Positions 35,201 through 43,300 of a stretch of DNA of 64,000 nt are shown piece after piece. Source of the DNA: an uncultured Aquimarina sp. (lineage in GTDB: Bacteria > Bacteroidota > Bacteroidia > Flavobacteriales > Flavobacteriaceae); assembly GCA_947502885.1 (NCBI GenBank), contig CANNBP010000006.1, positions 124,001 through 188,000 of the forward strand. The letters run 5' to 3'. Positions within the stretch are counted from its first letter, which is position 1; every line of letters starts with the position of its first letter. The notes under the pieces were generated by a model that had not been told where the DNA came from, searched no databases, and saw only the letters and a program-made list of their open reading frames with translations. Both the position numbers and the translations under genes were made by a program.

Positions 35201-36992
35201 CGCTATTTTTAACATTCTCTAATTTATTTAAATAATCAGAATACTTCTCAGCTAACAAGTTAAGTTCATGATAAGAATATTCCTTCTCTTTCTCAATAAT
35301 TGCTGTATCATTAGGATGATTAATTGTATATTCCTCAAATACATCTATAATGGTTGAGTCCTTTGGGTAATCAATTTCTGTACTATTAAACTCAAAAAGA
35401 AGTTTTTCTTTTTCTATTGAGTCTAAAAAACAAACCTTAGCAAGTTCTTCTTTAGGATTATGGACTAATTCTGTCAATAATTGTTTAAAATGTCGTAAAA
35501 ATTTTTGTATGATCTCTATATCATAAACATCTTCATTATAAATCATTTCTATTTGCAAACAATCATTAATCTCTGCAACATACATATCTAGATCAAACTT
35601 TGATTGTGTTTTACCTAAGTCTTCAATCTCGAATGTTTCTTCTTCTAGATTGCCTTCTTGGTTATCCTGACTATTTAACATAGTTATAACTACATCAAAT
35701 AATGGACTTCTGCTCACGTCTCTTTTTGATTCTAGCTCTTCTAGTAGTTTATCAAATGGATATTTTTGATGTTTAAAATCTGATATTACGGATTCTTTTA
35801 TACTCTCATAAAACTGAAGAAAATTCTTTTTAGGATCCAATTTATTTCTTAATACAACTGTATTTACATAAAAACCTATTTGATTTTCAAGCTCTTTAAA
35901 TCCTCTATCTACAGAAGGAGTTCCTATAATTATATCATCTTGATAGGTATACCTGTACAATAAAACATTAAAGACTGCCAAAACTGCCATAAAAAGACTC
36001 CCTTCCTGTTCCTTACAAAAATCTTTTAGTTCTTGAGTAATCTCAGGTTCAATAAGCATTTTTAATTTTCGCCCGTTATAAGTCATCAATTTTGGCCTCG
36101 GTTTTTGTGTAGGTAAATCCAAAAATGGAATTTCTCCAGATAATTTCTCTAACCAATATGTTTTATGTTCATCAAAACCTTTTGTTTCCAACTCTGCATT
36201 TTGCCAGGTAGCATAATCTTTAAATTGTATCCTAAGGTTTGACAAATTAGATGATAAACTATCTTGAAAAGTGTTATAAAATTCACTAATATCTTTAGTT
36301 AAAATAATCATTGACCAATCATCACTAATGATATGATGCATACAGTAATATAGACCAAATTTATCGTCTGAAAACTGGAACAAACATATCCTAAATAACG
36401 GTCCTTGACTAAGATCGAAAGGTATATATTTATCTTTATCAACATACTCCTTTAAAGTCTCTTCTCCCCTATCATCTTTTCTTAAATCTATATAATCTAT
36501 TGTAAACTCTAACTTTTTTGCGGTAAGAATCCATTGTCTTACCTCTCCAGAAGAATCTTCTTTAAATATTGTTCTTAAAATCTCATGTCTTTCAATTACA
36601 GCATCAACAGCCTTTCTAAAGTTTTCAATATTTAAATTAGTTTCTAATAAATTATAGCCTGTCAAATTATAAACATTTGCAGTATCCTTAAATTGACTTA
36701 ATATCCATAATTTTTTTTGAGAAGGTGATAAAGGGTAACTATCTGCCTTATCTGCAAGAGGAATTTCAGTAGTTTTTTCTACTTTACTTAAATAATCAAT
36801 AATATCACTCTTATTTGATTTAATCTCTTGAACCAAATGGGATGGTATTTTTTTATCATAAGAGAGTATCTCAATATTATCATCTTTTAGAGATAATTTT
36901 ATATTTAGGTCCTTCAAAGAAGAAAGAAGAAGTTTTACAGTTTTGGTCATATCCAAATTTTTTAACAATTCATTTTCTTGAATGCATTTCAC
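26253..36992 (-). CDS. NRPS: TubC_N-C-A[PLP decarboxylase inserted](beta-Ala)-PCP-E(inactive)-C-A(Asp)-PCP-C
   Basis: A 3579-residue synthetase; residue numbers count from 36992. Alignment to the sister docking domains suggests the real start is M15 at 36950. Order: TubC_N docking (16-71); C1 (85-520, HHIISDDW); A1 (528-1540) with YTSGTTGIPKG, NIYGSTE and NGKIDKK, split between A5 (~830) and A6 (~1370) by a PLP decarboxylase; PCP1 (LGGDSIKS, ~1593); E (1625-2060) with degenerate motif HSLVIDQ; C2 (2100-2550, HHHILMDGW); A2 (2560-3050); PCP2 (LGGNSIKS, ~3104); terminal C-like domain (3145-3579, HHALVDA). Pocket residues of A1 read V-D-W-V-I-S-I-A-D-K, one change from the beta-alanine code VDWVISLADK. 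A2 reads D-L-T-K-L-G-H-I-G-K, an aspartate code. It has no TE. TubC_N should accept the chain from the Asn synthetase at 40319-43708. Confidence 0.95.
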   Translation of the reverse strand: MKCIQENELLKNLDMTKTVKLLLSSLKDLNIKLSLKDDNIEILSYDKKIPSHLVQEIKSNKSDIIDYLSKVEKTTEIPLADKADSYPLSPSQKKLWILSQFKDTANVYNLTGYNLLETNLNIENFRKAVDAVIERHEILRTIFKEDSSGEVRQWILTAKKLEFTIDYIDLRKDDRGEETLKEYVDKDKYIPFDLSQGPLFRICLFQFSDDKFGLYYCMHHIISDDWSMIILTKDISEFYNTFQDSLSSNLSNLRIQFKDYATWQNAELETKGFDEHKTYWLEKLSGEIPFLDLPTQKPRPKLMTYNGRKLKMLIEPEITQELKDFCKEQEGSLFMAVLAVFNVLLYRYTYQDDIIIGTPSVDRGFKELENQIGFYVNTVVLRNKLDPKKNFLQFYESIKESVISDFKHQKYPFDKLLEELESKRDVSRSPLFDVVITMLNSQDNQEGNLEEETFEIEDLGKTQSKFDLDMYVAEINDCLQIEMIYNEDVYDIEIIQKFLRHFKQLLTELVHNPKEELAKVCFLDSIEKEKLLFEFNSTEIDYPKDSTIIDVFEEYTINHPNDTAIIEKEKEYSYHELNLLAEKYSDYLNKLENVKNSDKVLVTLDHDYQMIATLLAVKKLGAVCVTVDPKTPEKRIDFYFNDSYSVLKIDKTVLSKMNAYNGSIEKTSYKKDRENDIEAIIYTSGTTGIPKGVLIKSSSVLNRLSWMWEKYPFEKNEICCAKTSLSFVDHIWEFFGPLLKGIPLVFYKKEDIIDVPEFIEKLHNDKISRIVLVPSLLRAILTYSDLCTEKLKNLNLWISSGEALKKSDVENFYTTMQREDVRLLNIYGSTEVTADATYYDTYDDYNRFKKFHLFEDSIKDEIEDLINIQTTSNEIVSTTISDLLKDEQFKDVEFNLKRTKQQYLEFLKSDVLPNSINVGSPLFIGHMTGPVPSIIRELNSLIIALNQNQVKIETSMVATLIEKQVIGFFHKLIYKRSSVFYEEYTQSGDNAIGIITNGGTISNITALSYSLNSLLGPKDNFSGIKAEGLISALDAYGYKKVALLGSKMCHYSFDKALKLLGLGSNSFVELDLERKTDDTIRKEVSSKIEELKKQGTLVIGIVGIAGTTESGNIDPLTVLGEIAREYKIYYHVDAAFGGSFLMSRELKKKFVGIELADSVSICAHKQLYLPIGLSICVFKNENHVLSSENNTAYQARKGSNDLGKYTIEGSRGFNSLILHATLSIFGQEGFEQIIDHNYTTAQSFANLIRESREFELFEEPDLNIIQYRYVPVHFRDKTNFSDEELLVINEINQKIQQEQFKNGKSFVSYTRIKKKENLEKNLVLRTVFMNPYTTIKDLEIILEEQIDIASNIDEVSDSKTNSSRNPNVLIGRPIGNVKVYILDEFLNVLPIGVAGEICISGDCVSPGYLNLAADLKFVENPFQNGGKLFKTGDLGKRLEDGNIAYIGRKDDQVKIRGHRVELGEIEHCLKSKKDISKAVVLANKTEQGTEEIFAYFVSDINQNINDLQDFLSSQLPDYMLPSKYIQLDEIPLTVNGKIDKKKLSNSSEEVLSSGIEYVEPSTTKERELILELEPILKKDKISIKDTFYNLGGDSIKSILLVSRLKQKGYLLKIDDILKFPRIEELAKLMQTDDQIVNQNRVFGQVILTPIQSRLLEEPFIKDIHQANQSVLLKTTKKIDHSNLKQCIDFLINHHDALRMMFKHKNLKWEQYNQNTKDTHYNLNFYDFEHVENPLIEISEIEKNLQQYFRIDEDSLVRIAHFSMKKEDRVLLMIHSLVIDQRSWEILLEDLEILYNQVSESKPMVLSLKTDSYQKWAQYLKDYSLRKNSHKEALYWEKLEEEKIVAIPTKKIDTIKVDYTKQIVNFNLNESLTNQLQNKVHDIYNTNIHEVLLTGLALAIKDTYSLEKSIVELNNHPREEVYEEINVSRTIGDFTSIYPIVLNISDTKNPKEALIRVKDDVRRVSDNGIIYGLMKYMEKKLVNNIEPSVCFKFIEDFNNNNDKIDTSIFQLESESIGHISDRQNENRSLIEVLGFIQEEKLNVQISYPIFLYEKETIEELIKNYEFNLTNLIDEVILEKNNCLTSSDLTFNGLSLDELREINDNDNVEDIYRLSPLQQGMYFHWLSDKSSPMYFEQTSYRLAIANLDIDIVEKAFNILIDNHAILRTRFSDDYAGVPLQIVYKSIKSNFTFEKVLDNLTDRKVEDYLSNKKKNDRANGFDLGEASQVSLQIFEIRKGTYEFLWSHHHILMDGWCINILINDFYKIIDALQNKKTLEPQTNIKYATYIKWLEKRDNEESLKYWKDYLNDYKSIATLPFKNNAIANKSHEHSVHRIIIDGELHAKLKEFCTSHWITQNVFLQGVWGYLLSKYNNTKDVVFGSVVSGRPAELEGIQDMVGLCINTIPVRLKYDETTTPIDLLKGHNQQAIESNPHHYMSLSEVQSLSKLGMNLIDHILVFENYYRKELVKSDDNNSTHNEDQFILESMKKFEQNNYDFHILIMPLDSQLVIGFQYNESMFSSEDIEKCAENFYTLIGSFCTSGDQPLSILNNFSSEEEDTLLYKFNNTKVEYPEHKNIVTVFEEQVKKYPENGSIVYQNESITYKEVNEFANVISSYLKEKKGVGIGDIVAIELADRIDLSLMAILGVLKSGGTYVMIDANLPENRINYILDNSKSTSFLSTNDLLKLRNSSQGYSNENTELHYSSSNTAYVIYTSGTTGKPKGVQVAHKSIVNYVNWFTNKHQIDSDDSSIVTSSIAFDLIYTSLYGALLSGGELHVVDEYTRRDPMKMADYIENNHITFLKVTPTYLNLLLTNTSQNSITNSKSLRLILSGGEHQNLEDVKKIIRNSNIKLINHYGPSETTIGVSTFEITKDNLEEYISTPVIGNPINNNSILILDDDLKLQPIGVMGEIYIGGVGLSKGYINQPELTSQKFIENPYHKGEYLYKSGDLGKRLKNGTIALFGREDDQVKVNGYRIEIGEIESQLNSKENILDSVIIVKETHSGIKEIIAYIVSQETSNIVELREYLIDRIPDYMIPSHFVQLERLPMTSNGKVDKKSLPDYNGIGLSSGVDYVAPKNKKEEVLVSLWEKILQQTPIGIKDDFYSLGGNSIKSLMVISRLKQLGYVLSIKDLLNKPRIEDLAELMEASNEEDSQFISTITNWDIGDEIEIAPNQYRFFKSRYNAVYLDHVITNYNEHSFEDEFRVFLSMYPILCVKFNKRKSEVTQKYVSHKEVAVEFTTVRISEIESEEIREGYYSKPFDLIEGPLIRVFIVPDFGVENVMIRLIIHHALVDAYTVDVINEGLKSFFSYKRKMIDRNVSYYNFVNWQKEFLNSKNGFTQRKYWENKLEGLKLNTKNEDVSEDLTFFVSQKFMITDKALIDIQNLASSYNVPISALFLGYYQILLNQVRLSDKKIIGVMVNGREQNIEGLGIENVLGVIDNLLPLPINNIGDKSKKEYIRNTYTDYLESRVQQQIPYEVIREDFQQKHKIDIDQQLAGRFNFQVWENSMLSEINEKVSIKTVKEYWIYGIHADCIQHENAIEFNLYSSKEIFEENKEILKIESIVKMMLSKKNEKDVVMIME
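30813..32135 (-). other. degenerate epimerization domain within the giant NRPS
   Basis: The segment is clearly an E domain by order and similarity. It follows PCP1, shares long matches with the functional-looking E domain at about 51.9-53.2 kb (for example INHHDALRM and WEQYNQ), and precedes a C domain of the type found after E. Its catalytic motif HHxxxDG has become HSLVIDQ (H1774, S1775, D1779, Q1780; codons at 31653-31673), so the second histidine is gone. Other hallmarks are eroded too: EGHGRE reads LNNHPRE, GWFTSxYP reads GDFTSIYP, and NYLGDF reads KFIEDF. It is very probably inactive. Confidence 0.85.
32943..34460 (-). other. PLP-dependent (aspartate 1-) decarboxylase domain embedded in the A domain
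   Basis: About 500 residues between A5 and A6 of the first A domain form a complete group II PLP decarboxylase. Visible hallmarks are FIGHMTGPVP, ALNQNQVKIETS, TNGGTISNITAL, GIAGTTESGNIDPL, HVDAAFGG (D1133, contacts the PLP nitrogen) and ADSVSICAHKQLYLPIG with Schiff-base lysine K1165 (codon 33498-33500). ARKGSNDLGKYTIEGSRGF follows. The GHMT, IELADS...HKQLY and KGS-DLG-TLEGSR pattern resembles the PanP/TIGR03799 group of putative PLP-dependent aspartate 1-decarboxylases, recalled from memory. All catalytic residues I can check are present, so the domain should be active. Predicted reaction: L-aspartate to beta-alanine and CO2, feeding the host A domain. Confidence 0.88.
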
Positions 36993-37296
36993 AAAAACAG
37001 CGATACATGTATAAATTCATGTCTTACTATTTTAATAAGCATCTAAAAAAAATATCTTTTATAGTTTTGAAATCGAATCCTATATCAGACAGATACAGTC
37101 GAAAGGAGTTATGATGGTTTTTATACCAAGGTACTTGATACACTATTCATCATAAATACATCATGATAAATAGCTTATTTATAGAATAAAAAATCATTGT
37201 TATTACTATATTTTTATAAGAAAATGTAGTAATAGTAATTATATTTCACATTCTTTGATTAGCTTTTGATAAAGATTTCTAAGGTACTATCTTAAA
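36993..37296. other. gap upstream of the giant NRPS
   Basis: No gene is present. It contains the hairpin at 37201-37234 annotated as a terminator for the preceding gene. The rest is AT-rich leader sequence in which I cannot point to a promoter, although the terminator implies one between it and the synthetase start. Confidence 0.45.
37190..37234 (-). terminator. probable terminator between the repeat protein and the giant NRPS
   Basis: TATTACTATATTTT (37201-37214) and AAAATGTAGTAATA (37221-37234) form a 14-base stem with one mismatch and a 6-base loop. On the minus strand the stem is followed by ACAATGATTTTTTATTC, a short T-run. It lies about 60 bases past the stop codon at 37297. If it works, the giant synthetase gene needs its own promoter or read-through. 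Confidence 0.5.
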
Positions 37297-38337
37297 CTAA
37301 TTCTTACTACTTCTTTTTAACTTAATTAATTCATTTGCAGTTTTTATTTCCTTAGAAGACTTGTTTATTTTATTTATCCAAATTGGGGTGATACCTTTAG
37401 ACCTAAACGAAATAATATTCCCCAAGCTTATATCCTGATATCCAATAACTTTTATTGATTTTATATACTCTTCTGAAATACCCCTAGACTTTGCTGTAAT
37501 AATTTTTCTTAAATTTAAATCATTAAAATTTTGTTCTTGCAATGTAACAATATAATCTTGAGAAATTCCCCTATTTCTAGCCCTAATGATGTCTTCAAAT
37601 GAAGGTTCAGAAAATCCATTATTCTTAAGCATTTCTACATATTCATTATCAATATTTTTTGATTTCCAACGAATAACCTGATCTACACTAGTTACATTAA
37701 CATACTTCTTAACGGATAAGAATGTACTTTCATCAATATCATAAATACAAAGCCTTCTAAGTGATCTTGCATCTTTATTGGAAGGAAAATGCTTTTTCAT
37801 AAAAGCAACTTTCTCTCTAAGCACAACTTGATTTAACAAAGAGGTGGCTACAATATTGTCTACACTTATTTTATAATTTTCATCCTCCAATATATTAATA
37901 CATTCTTTTCCAAAATCACCCAAAGTCATCATTAAAAGCATTCCAATTGGTCTTTTCTTAACTCCCTTACTTTTTAAGAAATCATCCATTTTTGCATTAT
38001 CAGAAAACTCGTAATTACCATCAGAATAAAAAATAATCTTTCCTGCTTCACTCTCCAATGTATAAGTCACATTTTCAGAATCCTTTCCCTGCTTTAAATC
38101 ATTTAGATCAATATATCTCGAAAATCCATATCTACTCCTATCCCGTGATTTAAAATGTATGAGTAGCTGATTTTCTTTTTTTTCTGATGTCCAATGACCA
38201 ATACCCAGATGATCAAGATAACTATTATCTTTTTTATTTAACGATTGTGTATATAAATTTCCCATAAGTATTAGTGTTAGTATTATTATATTAAAGGAAA
38301 CAGAATTCTCTTTATATATTCTATGAATTATTTTCAT
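37297..38337 (-). CDS. secreted protein with BlaR1-like helical repeats, function unknown
   Basis: This 346-residue protein has an N-terminal hydrophobic export segment (about 13-30). A middle part of unknown fold (HLGIGHWTSEKKENQLLIHF; GKIIFYSDGNYEF) is followed by a C-terminal array of about four 27-residue helical repeats with the pattern I-ARxRGIS-x2-YI-x3-L-x3-GF-DL-L. Clear units begin at EDIIRARNRGISQDYI, RKIITAKSRGISEEYI and GNIISFRSKGITPIWI. Related repeats occur in the C-terminal parts of Bacteroidota BlaR1/M56-type sensor proteins. It lies between the hydroxylase gene and the giant NRPS, so it may belong to the cluster as a periplasmic immunity or sensing protein. That is a guess from location. 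Confidence 0.65.
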   Translation of the reverse strand: MKIIHRIYKENSVSFNIIILTLILMGNLYTQSLNKKDNSYLDHLGIGHWTSEKKENQLLIHFKSRDRSRYGFSRYIDLNDLKQGKDSENVTYTLESEAGKIIFYSDGNYEFSDNAKMDDFLKSKGVKKRPIGMLLMMTLGDFGKECINILEDENYKISVDNIVATSLLNQVVLREKVAFMKKHFPSNKDARSLRRLCIYDIDESTFLSVKKYVNVTSVDQVIRWKSKNIDNEYVEMLKNNGFSEPSFEDIIRARNRGISQDYIVTLQEQNFNDLNLRKIITAKSRGISEEYIKSIKVIGYQDISLGNIISFRSKGITPIWINKINKSSKEIKTANELIKLKRSSKN

Positions 38338-38479
38338 CTAAATTTATTAAAAACTATGACTAATTATTAAACTTTTAAAAGTGTTGTTTTTTGTTCCATT
38401 TTTGGTCTAAATTAGAAGAAGAAAGAGATTTCTAACTATGTTTGACGGTCAATTAGACTTAATTATAATATCTTAAAAC

Positions 38480-40078
38480 CTAATACTCAATGGTTTTTTC
38501 TCCAAATAGTCTTTCTGCATCAATCCCTTTTTCGATACAATATTCTATCAATTTATTAGACTCAATTATTGGCTTAGATTCATCTGTATATTCTATCGAA
38601 CTAATAAATTTAAGCCACGGTTCAAGTCCCATAGCATAAACAAATGCATTTTTTGGGTTAAAAACATCTACCAAATTATTTCCTTGAGAAAAATTGCAAC
38701 CTGCAAGTCTTCGTGATTGATCCATATCTCTTTCTATTTTTCCAGATACTAATGGTCCATACAACCAAGATAACGGTGCACCATCACATTCCATTCCTAA
38801 GAATAATACATCTATATCACCAAGAATTTGATGAACCCTTTTATACACTTCTGGCTGTATATTACAAGAATCAGCTGCAAACAACACTTTGAACTCATTA
38901 TGTAATTCTACATGAAAGCATAACTTACTTCTTACATCTAAATCTGAATGTTCTCCTAAAAATGGAATTCCGGTTATCGTACATTTAGGTAATGAAATTG
39001 ACTCCATATCGGTTAACTCAATAATGTTATCGAAACCTATATTATTAAACATTAATTTTAAATCTGGATCTTGCAAGTTACCTTTACTACTACATGGGAC
39101 AACAATATTTTTGATCGTATGTCTCAATTGAAGAAGTGTTTCTAACAATACATGATCTTGATGATTATGAGTGATTAACACATAATCTATCTCTTCTGGT
39201 AAATCGTTTATCGTATATCGGTTAACATCTGTATCATATCCATCATAACTGATTACAGGGTCTACCAAAATAGAAATTTCTTTAGTTTCTACTAAAACAC
39301 ATGCATGACCAAAATACCTAGTTCTAATTCCATTACCAGAGTACTTTTTATAAGCAGGAGGGGGTGTTTTTGTAAAATAACTTTTAAACAACTCTTCTTG
39401 CTCGGGTTTAATATTTAAGGCTTCTTTTATTTCTTGATAGTCCCCAGGGTTTTTTTTCATACGAAATAATTTATCAATTAAATTATCCCTAAAAGATATA
39501 TCTATATGAATCAAGTGCTCATCCTCTAATCTAGGTGTACTTAACACAAATGATCTTCCATCATCAGAATCGACAAGCTGTAAGGAAATAGACTGAGAAG
39601 ACTCATCATAATATTCACTTTTATAAAGTAATGCTTCAAAAAACCTAAAGTTAGGTTTATTGTTAAGGTCATAATATAATTCTACATATCCTTTTAACTG
39701 CTCTGGAATTTTATCATATAGGGGCTCTAATGAATATCCAATTGCTTCATTAATCAAAAGTTCATTTAATTCGTCTATAGCTTTATCTAACTCCAACATA
39801 TTCGCTCTTTTACGTTTGGTTTCATCCAAAAGAATTTGTAGTTCTTCTGTTCTGCCCCCATTATAGTCTATAAATGGTCCTCCTAACATTTCTGGCTTTT
39901 TAACTGCTGCTGCATGAATTTTTGGATTTTTCAAATAAGACTCTAATATCTTAATGTGTCTATTTTTAATATTTCTTGCAGCTGTAGTTGGTGAAACCAA
40001 ATGTGCCCACGCATACCATTTGTCTACCAACGCTTCAATTGCTACATTGGATTTCAAGTAATATTTTCCTGTTTCCAT
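38480..40078 (-). CDS. CmlA-like diiron beta-hydroxylase (metallo-beta-lactamase fold)
   Basis: This 532-residue protein has an all-helical/mixed N-terminal domain (1-245) and a metallo-beta-lactamase domain (about 252-470). The metal motif is THNHQDH (H304, H306, D308, H309), followed by FLGEHSD (E376) and FAADS (D403). Length and ligand spacing closely match CmlA, the diiron enzyme that hydroxylates the beta-carbon of an amino acid bound to a carrier protein in chloramphenicol synthesis (reported ligands H305, H307, D309, H310, E377, D403). I did not find the equivalent of the last reported histidine ligand by eye. Set between Asn and beta-Ala/Asp synthetase genes, it probably hydroxylates a PCP-bound Asn, Asp or the aromatic residue. 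A plain MBL hydrolase is the less likely alternative. Confidence 0.8.
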   Translation of the reverse strand: METGKYYLKSNVAIEALVDKWYAWAHLVSPTTAARNIKNRHIKILESYLKNPKIHAAAVKKPEMLGGPFIDYNGGRTEELQILLDETKRKRANMLELDKAIDELNELLINEAIGYSLEPLYDKIPEQLKGYVELYYDLNNKPNFRFFEALLYKSEYYDESSQSISLQLVDSDDGRSFVLSTPRLEDEHLIHIDISFRDNLIDKLFRMKKNPGDYQEIKEALNIKPEQEELFKSYFTKTPPPAYKKYSGNGIRTRYFGHACVLVETKEISILVDPVISYDGYDTDVNRYTINDLPEEIDYVLITHNHQDHVLLETLLQLRHTIKNIVVPCSSKGNLQDPDLKLMFNNIGFDNIIELTDMESISLPKCTITGIPFLGEHSDLDVRSKLCFHVELHNEFKVLFAADSCNIQPEVYKRVHQILGDIDVLFLGMECDGAPLSWLYGPLVSGKIERDMDQSRRLAGCNFSQGNNLVDVFNPKNAFVYAMGLEPWLKFISSIEYTDESKPIIESNKLIEYCIEKGIDAERLFGEKTIEY

Positions 40079-40318
40079 AAGTCTAAATTATTTATAATGA
40101 AAAGTATGACATAGTCAAGTACTAGAATATAGTAGGGTCTTTATAACCACTAAAAAAATCTTAACTATTAATATGAATTTATAAAAGAAAGTTTTTACGC
40201 AGAAAATAGAGTATTCGGCGCCGCCATCCCCTATCACAGAAAATGACTATAACGGAGTTTATTGAAGTGCGAATATATTAAAAATTTTATTACATCTTCT
40301 CATCTAACACTATTTTTT

Positions 40319-43300
40319 TCAAATAATTAATTTGTCTGCAATCTCTTTATTTGATTGGTCTTCGGTATGCCATGATTTAGTATCAATTATTTCGGATAAG
40401 TTTTTAATAGTAGGATTCCTGAATAATGTAACCGCATCTAGTTTTATTTCTAGTTCCTTTTGAATTTCACCTATAATTTTTATTCCTTTAATGCTATTTC
40501 CTCCCAAAGAGAAAAAATTATCATTGATCCCAATTTTTTCAATACTTAAATGCTTTTTCCATATTTCAAAAACTTTTAACTCAGTATCATTACTAGGAGG
40601 TATAAAAATTGATCCAGAATTTATATAATCAGGAATTGGTAAGGCTTTTTGATCAATCTTACCATTTTTTGTCAATAATAAACTTTCTAATTGAATATAA
40701 TAACTAGGTAGCATATAATTTGGTAAAAAGCTAGATAAATACTCCCTTAATTCTTCACTATTTTGTTCATTTGATGATACAATGTAAGCAACCAACTCTT
40801 TATCCCCTTCTTGTAATTCTTTTGCTATTACAATTGCTTCATCAATACCTGGTTTAGACCTTAAATGCTGTATTATTTCATCTAATTCTATCCGATATCC
40901 TTTAATTTTAACCTGGTTATCTATTCTACCATTATATACTATCTTACCATTTTCAATCCATTTTGCTAAATCTCCTGTTTTATATAAACGTTCTTTTTTA
41001 TTAAATGGATTTATAATAAATTTATCTTGTGTTAGCTTAGGTAGATTTAAGTAACCATTGGCCAATTGCTCACCTCCCAAATACAATTCTCCAATTACTC
41101 CTATAGGAACAGGTTCTAAAAATGCGTCTAAAATATATGCTTTAACATTCGAGGTTGGCTTTCCTATTGGAACTATAAGATTTACATCATTGGTTTCTAA
41201 TTTTTCACTAATACAACCGACAGTTGATTCTGTTGGACCGTATTCATTCCATATAGTAACCTTATCTCCATAATACGTATACAGTTTCTTAACAGTTTCG
41301 GCTGGCAAAGGTTCTCCTCCTAAAATAAAAACTTTAGAACCTTTACCTTCATAACTCTTATGCTTATTATTTAAGGTTCCTATAAGTGCTTCTACATGAG
41401 AAGGTGTCAATTTGAGTACATCAAAATTTTTATCCCCTAAAGCATTTAAAACTTCGACGTCATGCTCCATAGAAGTTATAATATCAATTGTACCTCCTGT
41501 GCATAAAGGAGTAAAAATTGAAGTAACAGTTAGATCAAATGAAATTGAGGTAAAAAGAACACATTTTAATTGACTCTCTATAAAATAAGTAGTCATTGCA
41601 TACTGAATATAATTGGTTAAAGCTTTATGAGAAATTTCAACTCCTTTAGGCTTTCCTGTTGTACCAGAAGTATAGATAATATATGCCAGTGACTCTAATG
41701 ACACATTAACTTTGGGTGACTCTTTTGAACATAATTGTATTTCTTTAGATTCAATGCATATTAATGACGTGAATTCTTCATCCAACATATTATCAAACAA
41801 AACCGAGGTTAAGGCGATCTTTCCTTTGGTATCTTTCAAAATGTAATTTATTCTCTCTTTAGGAAGATTGGGATCTATTGGTACATATGTTCCTCCACAT
41901 TTAAGAATACCCAATATACAAGCAAACAAATCCAATGATCTATCTAGACATAAAGGAATAATATCATTATTAGATACACCTTTAGTTATAAGAAAATTGG
42001 CTACCTGATTAGATCTCTCATCTAATTCTTTGTAACTAAAAGAATCACCCTCACAAATTAAAGCAACAGATTCTGGCTTTTCTTTAACTTGTTTATTGAA
42101 TAAATCTATTATAGTTTTTTTGGTAATAAAATCAGTTTCGGTTTTATTAAAATCAATTAATAGTTTTTGTTTTTCTTCTTTTGTTAAATAATTAATATTG
42201 GCAATATTTTTTTCAGGAAAACGAACCAAATCATTTATTATTAACTTATAATGAACCATTAGTCTCTCTATAAAACTCTTTTCATAAATATCAGTATTAT
42301 AAACAATATTAAATCCAATTGAATTATCAATTTCTATAAACTCTATATCCAAATCGAACTTAGACTTTGATTCTCCAAGATCCACTATATCATTTGTAAT
42401 TTTTTGCCCTGCACCAATGTTATTATTTTTTGAAGCATTTTGGAGCGTTATCATTATATCAAAAAGAGGGTTTCGACTTATATCACGAACCATATCTAGC
42501 TCCTCTACCAAAGTATCATATGGATATTGATTATAAACAAAATCTGATAAAACCGATTCTGTTACTCTTTTATAAAAATCAATAGTGTTTTCGTTTGGAT
42601 TTATCTGATTACGGATAGCTAATGTTTTGATATAAAACCCTATTTGATTCTCTAAATCTGCATGATCTCGCCCAGCTAATGAAGCTCCAATAACCACATC
42701 CTTTTGAGAAGTATATTTATATAATAATAAATTCCATGCAGTCAATAAAGTCATAAACAAACTACCGCCATTATCTAACACAAAACTATCAATAGCAGCT
42801 TTCGTTTCAGGCAGAATATATGTTTTTAGAAATTTCCCATTATTTGTTTTAACTTTAGGTCTTACAACATTTGACACTAAATTTAGTATGGGCAGTTCTC
42901 CAGAAAATTTATCTAACCAGTATGCTCTATGTTCTTTATATGAATCACTTACTTTTTGTTTTGCCTGCCAAACCGAATAGTCTTTATACTGAATATCTAG
43001 AGGATACAAGTTGGGAGCAGTCTCTGAGAGTAAAGCTTCATAATACGAAATGGTATCTTTTATTAAAACCTCCATTGACCAATCATCGCTAATAATATGA
43101 TGCATGTTATAATAAAATATATACTCATCATTTGATGTTTGAAATAAAACTGCTTTTAACAGTGGACCATTCTCTAGGTCAAAAGCTTTAAGTTTATCAC
43201 CATCGATATATTGCCTAACTATTTCTTTAGAAGAATTCTGGTTAGAAAAATCTTTATATTCAACTTCAAAATTTAATTCGTCTGCATTTAAAACCCATTG

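Noticed and set aside
38480..40078. Annotating the MBL-fold protein as a beta-lactamase-type resistance enzyme
   Set aside because: The HxHxDH motif alone would allow it, but the 532-residue length, large N-terminal domain and ligand spacing fit CmlA-type hydroxylases, and there is no signal peptide.
40211..40230. Local G/C-rich patch (GGCGCCGCC) in the gap before the hydroxylase gene as a regulatory or recombination site
   Set aside because: It is a short isolated patch with no partner repeat, hairpin with T-run or known motif.
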